Shown here: positions 53,423-63,388 of the stretch, piece after piece | Layout: each line of letters begins with the position of its first letter | How positions within the stretch are numbered: position 1 is the first letter of the stretch | NCBI RefSeq assembly: GCF_001422325.1 | Contig: NZ_LMMR01000007.1 | Coordinates: 241,539-305,538, forward strand | Source: Leifsonia sp. Leaf264 | GTDB lineage: Bacteria; Actinomycetota; Actinomycetes; Actinomycetales; Microbacteriaceae | Length of the DNA: 64,000 nt | Direction: 5' to 3' | Notes under the pieces: generated by a model | Seen by the model: only the letters and a program-made list of their open reading frames with translations | What the model was told of the DNA's origin: nothing | Databases searched by the model: none | Position numbers and translations under genes: made by a program

Positions 53423-54466
53423 TCAGGCGATGGTGGACGCGTCGATGACGAAGCGGTAGCGCACGTCCGAGGAGAGCACGCGCTCGTAGGCCTCGTTGAT
53501 GTCCTCGGCCGACACCAGCTCGGTCTCGGGGGCGATGCCGTGCTCGGCGCAGAAGTCGAGCATCTCCTGCGTCTCACGGATGCTGCCGATGCTTGAACCG
53601 GCGAAGGTGCGACGGTTGCCGAACAGCGTGAAGACGCGAACGGGCAGCGGCTCGCCCGGCGCGCCGACGCTCACGAGGGTGCCGTCCAGGCGCAGGAGCG
53701 CGAGGTAGGCATTGATGTCGATCGCCGCGCTCACGGTGTTGATGATGAGGTCGAAGCTGTTCTTCAGCTCGGTGAAGGTGGCGCTGTCGCCGGTGGCGAA
53801 GTAGTGATCGGCACCGAGACGCAGGCCGTCCTCCTTCTTGCCCAGCGTCTGCGAGAGGACCGTCACCTCGGCGCCCATGGCGTGCGCGATCTTGACTGCC
53901 ATGTGGCCGAGTCCGCCCATGCCGACGACGGCGACGCGCTTGCCCGGACCGGCGTTCCAGTGCGACAACGGCGAATAGGTCGTGATCCCGGCGCAGAGCA
54001 GGGGAGCCGCCGCCTCGAACGGGATGGCCTCGGGAACCTTCAGCACGAAGTCCTCGACCACGACGATGTGGGTGGAGTATCCGCCCTGCGTGATCGTGCC
54101 ATCGGTGTCGACGGCGGCGTAGGTGCCGGTGTTCCCCTTGAGGCAGTACTGCTCGGCGCCGGCGAGGCAGTTGTCGCACTCGCGGCAGGAGTTCACCATG
54201 CAGCCGACGCCGACGCGGTCCCCGACACTGTGCAGGGTCACGTCGGAGCCCACCTCCGTGACGAAGCCCACGATCTCGTGGCCGACGACCTGCGGGTAGC
54301 TGATCGGGCCCCAGTCGCCACGCACAGTGTGGATGTCGGAATGGCAGATCCCGGCGTAGGCGATCTCGATCAGCACGTCGTTCGGTCCCACGGCGCGACG
54401 CTCGATTGTGGTCTTGATGAGAGGTTCGGTGGCTGAGGGCGCTGCGTAGGCGTCGACTGTGAGCAT
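53423..54466 (-). CDS. zinc-dependent alcohol dehydrogenase, NADP type
   Basis: A 347-residue medium-chain dehydrogenase of the cinnamyl-alcohol/YahK type. Catalytic zinc: [13 protein letters not shown] and GHEIVG. Structural zinc: [17 protein letters not shown]. The cofactor site is [15 protein letters not shown]. It reduces a range of aldehydes with NADPH in related enzymes. I chose ATG 54466 (AGGAG upstream); the frame from 54547 is a long unsupported extension. The promoter is shared with the divergent deaminase gene (247-base gap). Confidence 0.93.
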   Translation of the reverse strand: MLTVDAYAAPSATEPLIKTTIERRAVGPNDVLIEIAYAGICHSDIHTVRGDWGPISYPQVVGHEIVGFVTEVGSDVTLHSVGDRVGVGCMVNSCRECDNCLAGAEQYCLKGNTGTYAAVDTDGTITQGGYSTHIVVVEDFVLKVPEAIPFEAAAPLLCAGITTYSPLSHWNAGPGKRVAVVGMGGLGHMAVKIAHAMGAEVTVLSQTLGKKEDGLRLGADHYFATGDSATFTELKNSFDLIINTVSAAIDINAYLALLRLDGTLVSVGAPGEPLPVRVFTLFGNRRTFAGSSIGSIRETQEMLDFCAEHGIAPETELVSAEDINEAYERVLSSDVRYRFVIDASTIA

Positions 54467-54713
54467 GGAGGTCTCCTGGGTTCTTGAGGGGGAGTGCGCG
54501 GCCGGGGGAGTCATCGGCTGGAGCGCCGTGACCGCCCGCATCGTCACGGAGGCTCCTCCAGCCTAGGCGCGCCGCAGCGGGCACTGGGAGGGGCTGCGAG
54601 TACACCCCTCGCCCGCATGGGTCGGGGACGCCGGATGCCGCGGGCCGGCCTCCCCTCTTGTAGCCTGACGCGAGCACCCCGGCGTCTCGCCATGTTCGAT
54701 GAACGGATCCACC

Positions 54714-55703
54714 ATGCACCTCCCCATCGCCGAGCTCCACCTGCACCTCGAAGGCACCCTCGAACCCGAGTTCATCCTCGAAGCAGCCGCCCGCAACGGA
54801 GTCGAGCTGCCCTGGACGTCTCTGGCGGACCTGCGGAGCCGGTACGACTTCACCGACCTGCAGTCCTTCCTCGACCTGCTCTACACGAACCTCGAGGTGC
54901 TGCAGACGAGCCGCGACTTCGAGCAGATGACCCGCGATTACCTGCGGCGGGCGTCGGCAGGGGGCGTGCGTCATGCCGAGGTGTCGTTCGACGCTCAGGC
55001 GCACCTGCTGCGCGGCATCCCCCTCGAGGTCGTGCTCACCGGGATCCACGCCGCCCTCGATGCCGGCGAGTCGGAGTTCGGCATCACCTCGAAGCTCATC
55101 GTGTCGTTCTGGCGTGATCGCCCGGCATCCGAGGCCGTCGAGATCCTGCAGGGACTCATCGACTCCGATGCGCGCATCGACGGCATCGGTCTCGACTCCG
55201 CCGAGGTCGGCTACCCGCCGGCGCTCTTCGTCGAGCTGTACGACCTCGCCCGTTCGCATGGACTGCACGTCGTCGCCCACGCCGGAGAGGAGGGGCCGGC
55301 GCAGAACGTCGCGGACTCCCTCGACCTGCTGAAGGTGGAACGCATCGACCACGGCAACAACTGCCTCGACGACGAGCGGCTCGTGGCCCGCATGGTGGCC
55401 GAGAGGGTGCCGATGACAGTGTGCCCGCTCTCCAACGTGCGCCTGCGGACGATCGACACCCTGGCCCGGCATCCGTTGCCCGTGATGCTCGAGAAGGGGC
55501 TGTTCATCTCGATCAACTCCGACGACCCCGCCTACTTCGGCGGCTACGCGGATGCGAACGTCGCGGCCGTCACCGAGCAGTTCGCCCTCGACGATGCCAC
55601 TCTGGAGCTGCTGGCGCGCAACTCTGTCGACGCGTCGTTCCTCGATGCGGCCGGCAAGGCGCGGTTGCACGGCGAGATCGACGACTGGGTGCGCTCGCGC
55701 TGA
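54714..55703 (+). CDS. adenine/adenosine deaminase
   Basis: A 329-residue amidohydrolase. Metal-binding HLHLEG lies at residues 8-13, HVVAHAGEEG holds the third His and catalytic Glu, and the final Asp motif is ISINSDDPAYFGGY. The SDDPAYFGGY form is that of adenine deaminases (ADE type) rather than classical adenosine deaminase, so adenine to hypoxanthine conversion is the better guess. ATG 54714 (MHLPIAELHLHLEG) fits other family starts; ATG 54699 adds five residues. Confidence 0.9.
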   Translation: MHLPIAELHLHLEGTLEPEFILEAAARNGVELPWTSLADLRSRYDFTDLQSFLDLLYTNLEVLQTSRDFEQMTRDYLRRASAGGVRHAEVSFDAQAHLLRGIPLEVVLTGIHAALDAGESEFGITSKLIVSFWRDRPASEAVEILQGLIDSDARIDGIGLDSAEVGYPPALFVELYDLARSHGLHVVAHAGEEGPAQNVADSLDLLKVERIDHGNNCLDDERLVARMVAERVPMTVCPLSNVRLRTIDTLARHPLPVMLEKGLFISINSDDPAYFGGYADANVAAVTEQFALDDATLELLARNSVDASFLDAAGKARLHGEIDDWVRSR

Positions 55704-55737
55704 CCGGCGCCCGGGCTGCCGGCACGTGGAGAGCGCA

Positions 55738-55764
55738 GCCCCTCGGCGCTCAGCGCTGAGGGGC
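55738..55764. terminator. short hairpin after the deaminase gene
   Basis: GCCCCTC (55738-55744) pairs with GAGGGGC (55758-55764) around a GC-rich loop. The rest of 55704-55984 (281 bases) shows no convincing gene; an open frame at 55871 is mostly antisense to the oxidoreductase. Confidence 0.4.
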
Positions 55765-55984
55765 CGCGGCGTCGGACGGGAGCATCAAGCCCGCACGTCT
55801 TTGTGCTCGACCCGGATCGCATCCGACGACTGCCAGCATGGCTGGTCTCTGAAGTAAGGATACGTCGGGTTTGACGGCGATCACGACGGCCTGCGGATTG
55901 GTGGCATTCCCTCAGGTTCTCGATCCCGACGACGTGCGGGCGCTGCCGTTGGCCGTCAGGCGGGCGGCCGCTCGGAAGCGACCC

Positions 55985-57439
55985 TCACGCCCCGATCGAC
56001 AGGTCGGGAAGAGCGTCGATCCCGAAGCTGTGGCGCAATGCCGAGCGTGCGGCGTGCCAGCCGTTGAGGCCGTGCACGCCGGGCCCCGGCGAGGTCGAGG
56101 CCGAGCAGAGGTACACGCCGTCGAGTGCTGTTCGCCACGGATCCGGTGCGAGCACCGGGCGCTTCAGCAGCTGCACGATGCTCGCCGCGCCGGCGGCGAT
56201 GTCGCCGCCGATGTAGTTGGGGTTGTAGGCCTGCAGGTCCATGGCCGTGCGACTCGATGAGGCGAGGACGGTGTCGCGGAACCCCGGGGCGAAACGCTCG
56301 ATCTGCTCGGTGACGGCCTCCGTCTGGTCGATCGTCGATCCGGCTGGCACGTGCGTGTAGGCCCAGGCCGTGTGCTTGCCCTCTGGTGCCCGTGACGCGT
56401 CGACGACAGTCGGCTGCGAGATGAGCACGTAGGGCGCATCGCTGTGGCGCCCCGCGGCGACGGTGCGCTCGGCTGCGGCGATCTGGGCTCGGGTTCCGCC
56501 CAAGTGCACCGTGCCCGCGTGCCGCACCGCCGGGTTCGCCCACGGGATGGGGGCATCGAGGGCGAAGTCGACCTTCGCTGCGGCATTGCCGTACTCGAAC
56601 GCCTCGAGGGCTCGCGTGTAGCCGGCCGGGAGGGCGTCGCCCGCGAGGTCGAGGAGTGCGCGCGGTGTGGTGTCGAGGAGCACCGCGGTGCTCGAGGGCA
56701 GCGTGCGCAGCGCGGTGATGTCGGCATCCGTCACGACTTCCCCGCCATGCGCGACGAGGTCGTCGATCATGGCGTCGACGATGGCCTGGGTGCCGCCGAT
56801 CGGGATCGGCCAGCCGCGGGCATGCGCATGGGCGGTGAGGGCGAGGCCGGCGCCGGCCGTCGTCGGGCTCGGCATGGAGCGGATGGCATGAGCCGCGACG
56901 CCGCTCAGCATGGCCGGGGCGACGTCGTCGGAGAAGCGCAGGTTCCAGAGCGGCGATCCCTGCTCGAGCACGCGCAGCCCGAAGCGGGCCAGCAGCACCG
57001 GATGGTCGGGCAGTCGCAGCAGGGAGTCGCCGGTGATGGCGGCTACGCGGTCGGCCTGCGCGACGAGTGGGCGCATCAGTGTCGCGTACGCCCGGCCATC
57101 GCGGCCGATCTCCGCCGCGGTGAGGTCGAGGTCGCGATAGGCGATGCCGGCGCGGCCGTCGTCGAGCGGATGTGCGAACGACGCCCCCGGGAGCTGCAGG
57201 TCGATGCGACTCTCGAGCTGGAACTCGCGGAAGAAGGGCGAGGCGAGGGCGAGCGGATGCACAGCAGAGCACACGTCGTGATGGAAGCCGGGCAGCGTGA
57301 GCTCGGCGGTCCTGGCGCCGCCACCGGGCGTCGAGTTGCGCTCGTAGACCACCACGCGCAGGCCGGCACGGGCGAGGGTGACGGCGGCGGCGAGGCCGTT
57401 CGGACCCGCCCCGACGACGACGGCGTCATACTCGGTCAT
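55985..57439 (-). CDS. FAD-dependent oxidoreductase, phytoene-desaturase-like
   Basis: A 484-residue flavoprotein. The N-terminal dinucleotide-binding motif is DAVVVGAGPNGLAAAVTLAR and is followed by ERNSTPGGGARTAEL. The C-terminal FAD motif is DGVYLCSASTSPGPGVHGLN. The family includes carotenoid desaturases and many uncharacterised NAD(P)/FAD oxidoreductases; no other carotenoid genes are visible nearby, so the substrate is unknown. I chose ATG 57439; the longer frame is antisense to the SRPBCC gene. It overlaps that gene by 4 bases (ATGA). Confidence 0.9.
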   Translation of the reverse strand: MTEYDAVVVGAGPNGLAAAVTLARAGLRVVVYERNSTPGGGARTAELTLPGFHHDVCSAVHPLALASPFFREFQLESRIDLQLPGASFAHPLDDGRAGIAYRDLDLTAAEIGRDGRAYATLMRPLVAQADRVAAITGDSLLRLPDHPVLLARFGLRVLEQGSPLWNLRFSDDVAPAMLSGVAAHAIRSMPSPTTAGAGLALTAHAHARGWPIPIGGTQAIVDAMIDDLVAHGGEVVTDADITALRTLPSSTAVLLDTTPRALLDLAGDALPAGYTRALEAFEYGNAAAKVDFALDAPIPWANPAVRHAGTVHLGGTRAQIAAAERTVAAGRHSDAPYVLISQPTVVDASRAPEGKHTAWAYTHVPAGSTIDQTEAVTEQIERFAPGFRDTVLASSSRTAMDLQAYNPNYIGGDIAAGAASIVQLLKRPVLAPDPWRTALDGVYLCSASTSPGPGVHGLNGWHAARSALRHSFGIDALPDLSIGA

Positions 57440-57915
57440 GCGGTGGGGGCGATCTGCGCGTGCGCCCCGTGGAACGTTGTGGGCAGCCGCCCCTCGGCGA
57501 CGTAGGCGAGGCGGCGCAGGGTCTCGCGATTGCGCAGGTACAGCATCGGCTCGGTGAGAAGGCGCGGCACCCAGTCGCCGGGGCCGGCGATCGGATGCTC
57601 CTGGATGCGTACGAGGCATCCGTCGCCCCAGGGCTTCACGTCGATGGTCACGCGCGCCTCGCCGATCGGCCATCCCTTCGCGCGCATCACGGCGCGATGC
57701 GGCGGCGCCCACTCCTCGCTCACAGTCTCGTCATCGATCAGCGCCGGCCACACGCCGACGGAGTGCGCCAGCGCGCTGTCCGTCAGCGGCCAGGCCTCGT
57801 CGACGTCGCGCATGCGTGATGCCCCGACCACCCACACCGGGTAGAGCCAGCCGTCGGCGAGCACGTCGAACACGGCCGAGGGTGGGCACGACATGCGCCT
57901 GACGTTGCGGGACAT
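57436..57915 (-). CDS. SRPBCC family protein
   Basis: A 159-residue START/polyketide-cyclase-like protein: MSCPPSAVFDVLADGWLYPV, VGASRMRDVDEAWP, VTIDVKPWGDGCLVRIQEHP and LLTEPMLYLRNRETLRRLA. Such folds bind small hydrophobic ligands. It is translationally coupled to the downstream oxidoreductase, so the two probably act on a related ligand. I chose ATG 57915 (GGAG upstream). Confidence 0.85.
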   Translation of the reverse strand: MSRNVRRMSCPPSAVFDVLADGWLYPVWVVGASRMRDVDEAWPLTDSALAHSVGVWPALIDDETVSEEWAPPHRAVMRAKGWPIGEARVTIDVKPWGDGCLVRIQEHPIAGPGDWVPRLLTEPMLYLRNRETLRRLAYVAEGRLPTTFHGAHAQIAPTA

Positions 57916-58045
57916 GGTGGTTCTCCTCCGCTCGCCGCCTCGGCGACGCCCATGGATCGCGACTGCGACCTGATCTCGACAGTACGGGGCGGCATCCGTC
58001 GCGGGCAGTGGTTGACATGTCGGCGGGTCGTTGTACCGTCGGCCC

Positions 58046-58918
58046 ATGAAGTACGGGTTCATCTTCACCGGCAGCGACCCGGCGCTCGCCGTCGAGTTGG
58101 CGGCACTCGCCGAGCAGAGCGGCTGGGACGGCTTCTTCGTCTGGGAGGGCATCTGGGCCGTCGACCCGTGGTCGACTCTCGCGGCCGCGGCCGTCGCGAC
58201 CGAGCGCATCCGTCTCGGCACCATGCTCACCCCGGTTCCACGGCGCAGGCCGTGGGAGCTCGCCGGGCAGACCATGACGGTCGACAGGCTCTCGGGTGGT
58301 CGGGTCATCCTCTCGGCCGGCCTCGGTGTCCCAGAGGACGTGGAGTCGCGGTTCTGGATCTTCGAGAGCGACCCCGGCCGCAAGGCCCGCGCCGGGATGC
58401 TGGATGAGAGCCTCGAGCTGATGCAGGAGCTCTGGCGCGGCCAGCCGTTCGAGTACGCCGGCGAGCACTACAGGGCCGCGCGCACCACCGAGATGCTGCC
58501 GCCGGCCATCGTGCAGCAGCCGCGCATCCCCACGTGGGTCGTCGGCGTCTGGCCGAGGCTGCAGTCGATGAGGCGGGTGGCGCGCTACGACGGCTGGATC
58601 CCGAACTACGCGCCACCCGGAACGACCGGCGTCGCCGGCCCCGAGGCCCAACAGCGGCACTTCACGCCCGAGATCGCCGCTGAGGCCATCGCGTGGATCA
58701 GGGCCGAGCGCGAGGCGGCCGGGCTGGGCGATCGACCGTTCGACGTCATTCAGGAGGGAACGACGACGGGGACGGATGCAGCGGCCGACACCGCGCTGGT
58801 GCAGCCCTGGGCGAAGGCCGGGGCGACCTGGTGGCTCGACTCGAACTGGCAGGTGCCGGCCGAGGAGGTGGCGGCCTATGCGCGAGCCCGCGTGCTGGCC
58901 GGGCCGCCCCGGCGATGA
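58046..58918 (+). CDS. LLM class flavin-dependent oxidoreductase
   Basis: A 290-residue luciferase-like monooxygenase. Typical features: FTGSDPALAVELAALAEQSG, WDGFFVWEGIWAVDPWSTLA, ERIRLGTMLTPVPRRRPWEL and DRLSGGRVILSAGLGVPEDV. It would use FMN or F420. The substrate is unknown. ATG 58046 begins the first beta strand; a TTG/ATG further upstream (58031) has no advantage. It is divergent from the SRPBCC gene. Confidence 0.9.
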   Translation: MKYGFIFTGSDPALAVELAALAEQSGWDGFFVWEGIWAVDPWSTLAAAAVATERIRLGTMLTPVPRRRPWELAGQTMTVDRLSGGRVILSAGLGVPEDVESRFWIFESDPGRKARAGMLDESLELMQELWRGQPFEYAGEHYRAARTTEMLPPAIVQQPRIPTWVVGVWPRLQSMRRVARYDGWIPNYAPPGTTGVAGPEAQQRHFTPEIAAEAIAWIRAEREAAGLGDRPFDVIQEGTTTGTDAAADTALVQPWAKAGATWWLDSNWQVPAEEVAAYARARVLAGPPRR

Positions 58919-59048
58919 GCGCGCTCTCTCACGAATGGCCGTGAATCCGCCGAGCTTCGCCCTCGCTGGGAAGCGATGGAGAAGTGTGGCGCGAGTGAGA
59001 GGGGACGACTAGCCTGACCGAACGCGCGAGCACGAGGGGAACCGAGGA

Positions 59049-62000
59049 ATGATCGCTTTCGGGGTGTCGCGGTGGCCGCAACTCGTCGCGGCCGCCCTGC
59101 TCGCGTCCCTGTTGGCCCTTGCTCTCGCGGTCACCGCCAGGCCGCTCCCCGCGGGCGCCGCCGAGGCCAACACGTGGGCCGGAATCACGGTGAGCGGGTC
59201 GTCGGGTGCCTACACCGGCACCGTGGCGATGCCGGCGAACTTTCCGGTCACGACGTTCACCTCCACCAGTCGGCAGGCGACGGTCCCCACGGGCGCCTCG
59301 ACCTGGCAGGCGGCGTCCACTCCCGTTGGGGCTGCATTCGGGTCGAGCCTCAACCGCCCGTACCTCAACCTGCGACCCGCAGCCGACAATGCGTCGTCGC
59401 CCGCCGTCACCACCTACACCTTCGCGACGCCGACACCGTCGCAGGGCTGGGCCTTCGTGCTCGGCGACATCGACGCCGACCAGGTGACACTGAGCGCGAC
59501 GGGGGCGAACGGGGCCGCGGTTCTCGTCTCGGCCCTCGGCTTCCAGGGGTCGTTCAACTACTGCCATCGCTCCGGCGGCCCCTCCTGCGACTCGGCGAAC
59601 CGCAACGATCTGCCCGTCTGGACCGTGAACGGCAATTCCGGCCTGCTGATCGGCAACTCGACCGCCACGGATTCCGAGGGGGCGGCAGCATGGTTCCGCC
59701 CGACCGAATCCCTCACGTCCATCACCATGAGCTTCCAGCAGCGCTCGGGACTGCCGGTCTACCAGACCTGGTTCGCCGCCAAGAGCTTCGCCGTCTCGGG
59801 TGTCGTCACCCTCGACGGAACGCCGCTACCCGGATCCGTCGTGACGGTCCGTGACGAGAACGACCAGGTGGTCGGAACCGCCACGGCCGACTCCGTGGGG
59901 GCATGGAGTCTTCCGGCGCTCATGGCTTCCGGTCCCTATCGGGCCGAGGTCGCCGCGCCGTCCGGTATCGCAGAACTGGCGCCTCGAGAGTTCTCCCTGG
60001 TGGGGGCGGATGCCGCCGGCGTCGACTTCCCTTTCGTGACGCCGCCTCCTCCTGCTGCCGTGGATGACTCCGACACGACGACACAGGGAGCGGCGATCTC
60101 GGTCGACCTGGGCGCGAACGACAGTGCCGGGTCCGCAGACTTCCCGTTGGTGATCTCGAGCATGAAGCTGGCGCTGCCGTCGGGGGCGGCATCCGGAACC
60201 GTGCTCGCTGCCGACGGACGCACCCTCACCATTCCGGGCGAAGGGCAGTTCGTGCTCTCGGCAGCCGGGGTGGTGCAGTTCACGCCCGAGCCCGCGTTCT
60301 CGGGCGCGGCATCGGTCGTTCCCTACTCCGTGACGGATGCGCGGGGCGCGACTGCCTCCTCTACCCTCGTCATCACCGTCACCCCGGTCACTCCGGTGGC
60401 TTTGCCGAACGATCTGGCGACGCAGCGGGGCGTGGCGACCACGGCGACCCTGCTCAACAACGACGCTCCCGGACTGCCGAGCGTGCCGCTCGTTCCGTCG
60501 AGCGTGACGCTGCAGCTCCCCGTCTCGCCGCCCCCGGGATCGACGGTGTCGGCCGACGGCAAGATCCTCACGATTGCAGGCGAGGGCACATACACAGTGC
60601 TCGCCAGCGGCTCGGTCGACTACCAGCCAGACCCCGACTTCACCGGCACTGCCACGACCGTGCCCTACACCGTGGCCGACGCCAACGGCACTCTCGCGAC
60701 GTCGACGCTCACTGTCGTGGTGAGCGCGCTGCCGGTTCCGATCGCGAGTCCGAACGAGATCTCCATACGTCAGGGTGTCCCGTTCACTGGCAACCCACTC
60801 GGCAATGACGTGCCTAGTTCGCCGTCGGCGTCGTTCGTGCCGTCGTCGATGACGCTGGTGCTACCGGCGGGAGCTCCTGCAGGCTCGACGATCTCGGACG
60901 ACGGACGCACTCTCACCATCGCCGGTGAGGGTGTGTACGTCGTGAATCCGGCCACCGGCGACATCACGTTCACCCCCGATCCGTCGTTCACCGGTGATGC
61001 CACGCCGATCGACTACACCATCGCCGACACCACCGGGGAGTCGGCGACAGCGGCGATCATCGTGACGGTGATACCCGTGACGCCAACGGCCGCACCCGAC
61101 TCCGCCACCACGAGGCAGGGGCAGCCCGTGGGTCTGACTCCGCTCGACAACGACGTCGCCGGCAATCCGGCCGTCGCGCTCGTTCCGGCGACTCTGCGCC
61201 TGCAGCTGCCACCCGACGGCCCGGCAGGGTCCTCCCTCTCGGCTGATGGCACGAGCCTCACGATTCCGGGGGAGGGCTCCTACGTCGTCGATTCCTCGGG
61301 CGGGGTGGTCTTCTCGCCGGAGCTCGCCTTCACCGGTGAGGCGACTGCCGTTCCGTACTCGGTGACGGATGCCAACGGCACCGTCGCGGCGTCCGTCATC
61401 GCAATCACCGTGGGAGCCGTCGTCCCTGTTGCAGCATCGGATGCCGCCGGCACCCTCCAGGCCGTTCCGGTGGTGGTCGACACTGTCGGCAATGACCTGC
61501 CGGGAGATGACACGGCGCCGCTCGACGCGACCACGGTCAGGCTCGCCCTGCCGACCGGAGCGCCGGCGGGGACAGTACTTGCTTCCGACGGTCGCACCCT
61601 GACGATCCCGGGAGCGGGCGTCTTCACCGTGGGCGCGGCCACGGGTTCCGTGACCTTCACGCCCGACAAGACCTTCACCGGTGCAGTGAGCGTCGTGCCG
61701 TACTCGATCTCCGACGCCAATGGCACCACGGCGTCGGCGGAGATCTCCGTGTCGGTCGAGCCGGTCACCCCGGCGGCCAATGCCGACGAGGTGGCGACGG
61801 CCTCCGGCACTCCGGTGGTCATCGATCTCCTCGCCAACGACCTGGCGGGCGGCCCGTCAGCCGCTCTCGACCCCACCACCGTGACCTTGCAGGCGCCAGC
61901 CGTCGCTGGGGCCGAGCTCTCCGACGATGGCATCACGCTCACGATCCCGGGGGTCGGGGTGTTCACGCTCGACCCCTCGACCGGGCGGGTCACCTTCGTG

Positions 62001-62339
62001 CCGGCGGCCGGCTTCAGCGGCCGTACTCCTGACGTGCCGTACACCGTGGCCGATGCGAACGGAACCACGGCGGCGTCGGTGCTCTTCGTCCAGGTGGCGG
62101 AGCCGGAACAGACACCGATCCCCACCCCCACCCCCACCCCGACCCCGACGCCCGGTGGAAGCGCTCCCTCCATACCGGGTCCATCCGGAACCGCCGGCTC
62201 GAGCTTGGCCGCCACCGGGTCGGACCCCGCACCAGGCGTCATGATCGCCCTCGCGCTCATCGCGCTCGGGCTCGTGGGTTCTCTTCAGAGGCGGCGTCGG
62301 CTTCAGGCCCAGCCGCGGCCCGACAGCTCCCGCTCGTAG
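59049..62339 (+). CDS. cell-surface protein with six CshA-like repeats and LAATG sorting signal
   Basis: A 1096-residue surface protein. A signal peptide (about 1-38) precedes an N-terminal domain, with Cys pairing in NYCHRSGGPSCDSANRN, and a collagen-adhesin-like segment (VSGVVTLDGTPLPGSVVTVR). From about residue 335, six repeats of about 114 residues begin like PxAxxDxxxTxxG and end in FTGxATxVPYTVADANGT, the CshA-fibril form. A Pro-Thr tract, LAATG (about 1052), a membrane segment (MIALALIALGLVGSL) and a basic tail follow, so sortase anchoring to the wall is expected. Its 3' end overlaps the convergent LysR gene by 37 bases. Confidence 0.88.
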   Translation: MIAFGVSRWPQLVAAALLASLLALALAVTARPLPAGAAEANTWAGITVSGSSGAYTGTVAMPANFPVTTFTSTSRQATVPTGASTWQAASTPVGAAFGSSLNRPYLNLRPAADNASSPAVTTYTFATPTPSQGWAFVLGDIDADQVTLSATGANGAAVLVSALGFQGSFNYCHRSGGPSCDSANRNDLPVWTVNGNSGLLIGNSTATDSEGAAAWFRPTESLTSITMSFQQRSGLPVYQTWFAAKSFAVSGVVTLDGTPLPGSVVTVRDENDQVVGTATADSVGAWSLPALMASGPYRAEVAAPSGIAELAPREFSLVGADAAGVDFPFVTPPPPAAVDDSDTTTQGAAISVDLGANDSAGSADFPLVISSMKLALPSGAASGTVLAADGRTLTIPGEGQFVLSAAGVVQFTPEPAFSGAASVVPYSVTDARGATASSTLVITVTPVTPVALPNDLATQRGVATTATLLNNDAPGLPSVPLVPSSVTLQLPVSPPPGSTVSADGKILTIAGEGTYTVLASGSVDYQPDPDFTGTATTVPYTVADANGTLATSTLTVVVSALPVPIASPNEISIRQGVPFTGNPLGNDVPSSPSASFVPSSMTLVLPAGAPAGSTISDDGRTLTIAGEGVYVVNPATGDITFTPDPSFTGDATPIDYTIADTTGESATAAIIVTVIPVTPTAAPDSATTRQGQPVGLTPLDNDVAGNPAVALVPATLRLQLPPDGPAGSSLSADGTSLTIPGEGSYVVDSSGGVVFSPELAFTGEATAVPYSVTDANGTVAASVIAITVGAVVPVAASDAAGTLQAVPVVVDTVGNDLPGDDTAPLDATTVRLALPTGAPAGTVLASDGRTLTIPGAGVFTVGAATGSVTFTPDKTFTGAVSVVPYSISDANGTTASAEISVSVEPVTPAANADEVATASGTPVVIDLLANDLAGGPSAALDPTTVTLQAPAVAGAELSDDGITLTIPGVGVFTLDPSTGRVTFVPAAGFSGRTPDVPYTVADANGTTAASVLFVQVAEPEQTPIPTPTPTPTPTPGGSAPSIPGPSGTAGSSLAATGSDPAPGVMIALALIALGLVGSLQRRRRLQAQPRPDSSRS

Positions 62340-63229
62340 CCGGCAGTCTGCGCCCGCAGGGCATCGGCCACCGCGGCGACAGCAGGCAGCCGCAATGAGT
62401 CCGGCCGCAGCACCATCCAGTACGGCAGCCGCTCGGCGAAGCGCCCGGGCAGCAGTCGAACCAGATCCGGGTGTCGATCGGCCATGAAGCAGGGCAGGAA
62501 GCCGATGCCCGCTCCGGCGCGAGTCGCCTCGACGTGCACGAACACGTTCGTCGAGCTGATGGAGTCGCGCATCGTCGGCACCAGGCGGCGCGGGGCGTCG
62601 AGGTCGTCGACGAGCAGCATCGAGTCGACGAAGTAGACCAGCGGATGCCGCGTCAGTTCCTCGACGGACGCCGGCGTCCCGTGCTCCGCGAGGTAGTCGC
62701 GTGACGCGTACATTCCGAGGACGTACTCACCGAGGAGGAAGGCGGAGGCTCGGTGCACCTGCGGTTCGCCCACGACGACCTCGATGTCGAGGCCGGAGCG
62801 GTACTGCCGCACCCGGCGCGTGACGGTCTCGATCTCGACCGCGAGATGCGGATGCCGCCGCTGCAGGGCCGCCACCGCCGGCGAGGCGATGTAGGCGCTG
62901 AAGCCGTCGGTCGCCGACATCCTCACGACTCCGGTGAGCTCGTGATCGGCGGCGTCAGTGCCGCCCGAGAGCCCCGCGATGGCCTGCTCGATCCCCTCGG
63001 CGGCTCGGGCGGCCCGACGACCGAGCTCGGTGAGCTCCCAACCGCCGACCGCCTTGGCCAGGAGCCGGCCGCCGAGCGACTGCTCGAGAGCGGCGACGCG
63101 GCGCGAGACGGTGGTGTGATTGACCCCGAGGCCCTCGGCTGCCGTCGTGAATCGGCCCGTGCGGGCGACGGCGAGGAGGATGAGCAGGTCGTCGGCCTGA
63201 GACTCTGCGGGGTTCGGCTGCGTTGCCAC
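62303..63229 (-). CDS. LysR family transcriptional regulator
   Basis: A 308-residue LysR protein with an N-terminal winged helix (LLILLAVARTGRFTTAAEGL, GVNHTTVSRRVAALEQSLGG) and a periplasmic-binding-like effector domain. It is divergent from an MHS-type transporter and probably regulates it. I chose GTG 63229: CATAAT at 63238-63243 on the minus strand would give a start at or near it, making a leaderless transcript. ATG 63247 and 63268 are also open and cannot be excluded. Confidence 0.85.
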   Translation of the reverse strand: MATQPNPAESQADDLLILLAVARTGRFTTAAEGLGVNHTTVSRRVAALEQSLGGRLLAKAVGGWELTELGRRAARAAEGIEQAIAGLSGGTDAADHELTGVVRMSATDGFSAYIASPAVAALQRRHPHLAVEIETVTRRVRQYRSGLDIEVVVGEPQVHRASAFLLGEYVLGMYASRDYLAEHGTPASVEELTRHPLVYFVDSMLLVDDLDAPRRLVPTMRDSISSTNVFVHVEATRAGAGIGFLPCFMADRHPDLVRLLPGRFAERLPYWMVLRPDSLRLPAVAAVADALRAQTAGYERELSGRGWA

Positions 63230-63232
63230 AAC

Positions 63233-63244
63233 TGCAATTATGCA
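63233..63244. promoter_or_regulatory. dyad in the lysR/transporter divergent region
   Basis: TGCAATTATGCA is a near-perfect 12-base dyad, in a locally AT-rich stretch that includes a CATAAT -10-like box on the minus strand. It could be the LysR binding site. Confidence 0.4.
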
Positions 63245-63388
63245 CATGCCGGTCGCGGGATTGGTCATTGATGCAGCATCCGTCGGCAGTGCACACTCGA
63301 CGAGTCCGCCGCACACGGTCGAGGCATCGCGTTTGGCACGGCCATCCGCTTTTCAGGGTCAATGACGACACCGAAGGAGACGCAGCAC

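Noticed and set aside
55871-56260. 129-residue open frame on the plus strand
   Set aside because: TTG start without ribosome site; two-thirds of it is antisense to the FAD oxidoreductase; no recognisable domain.
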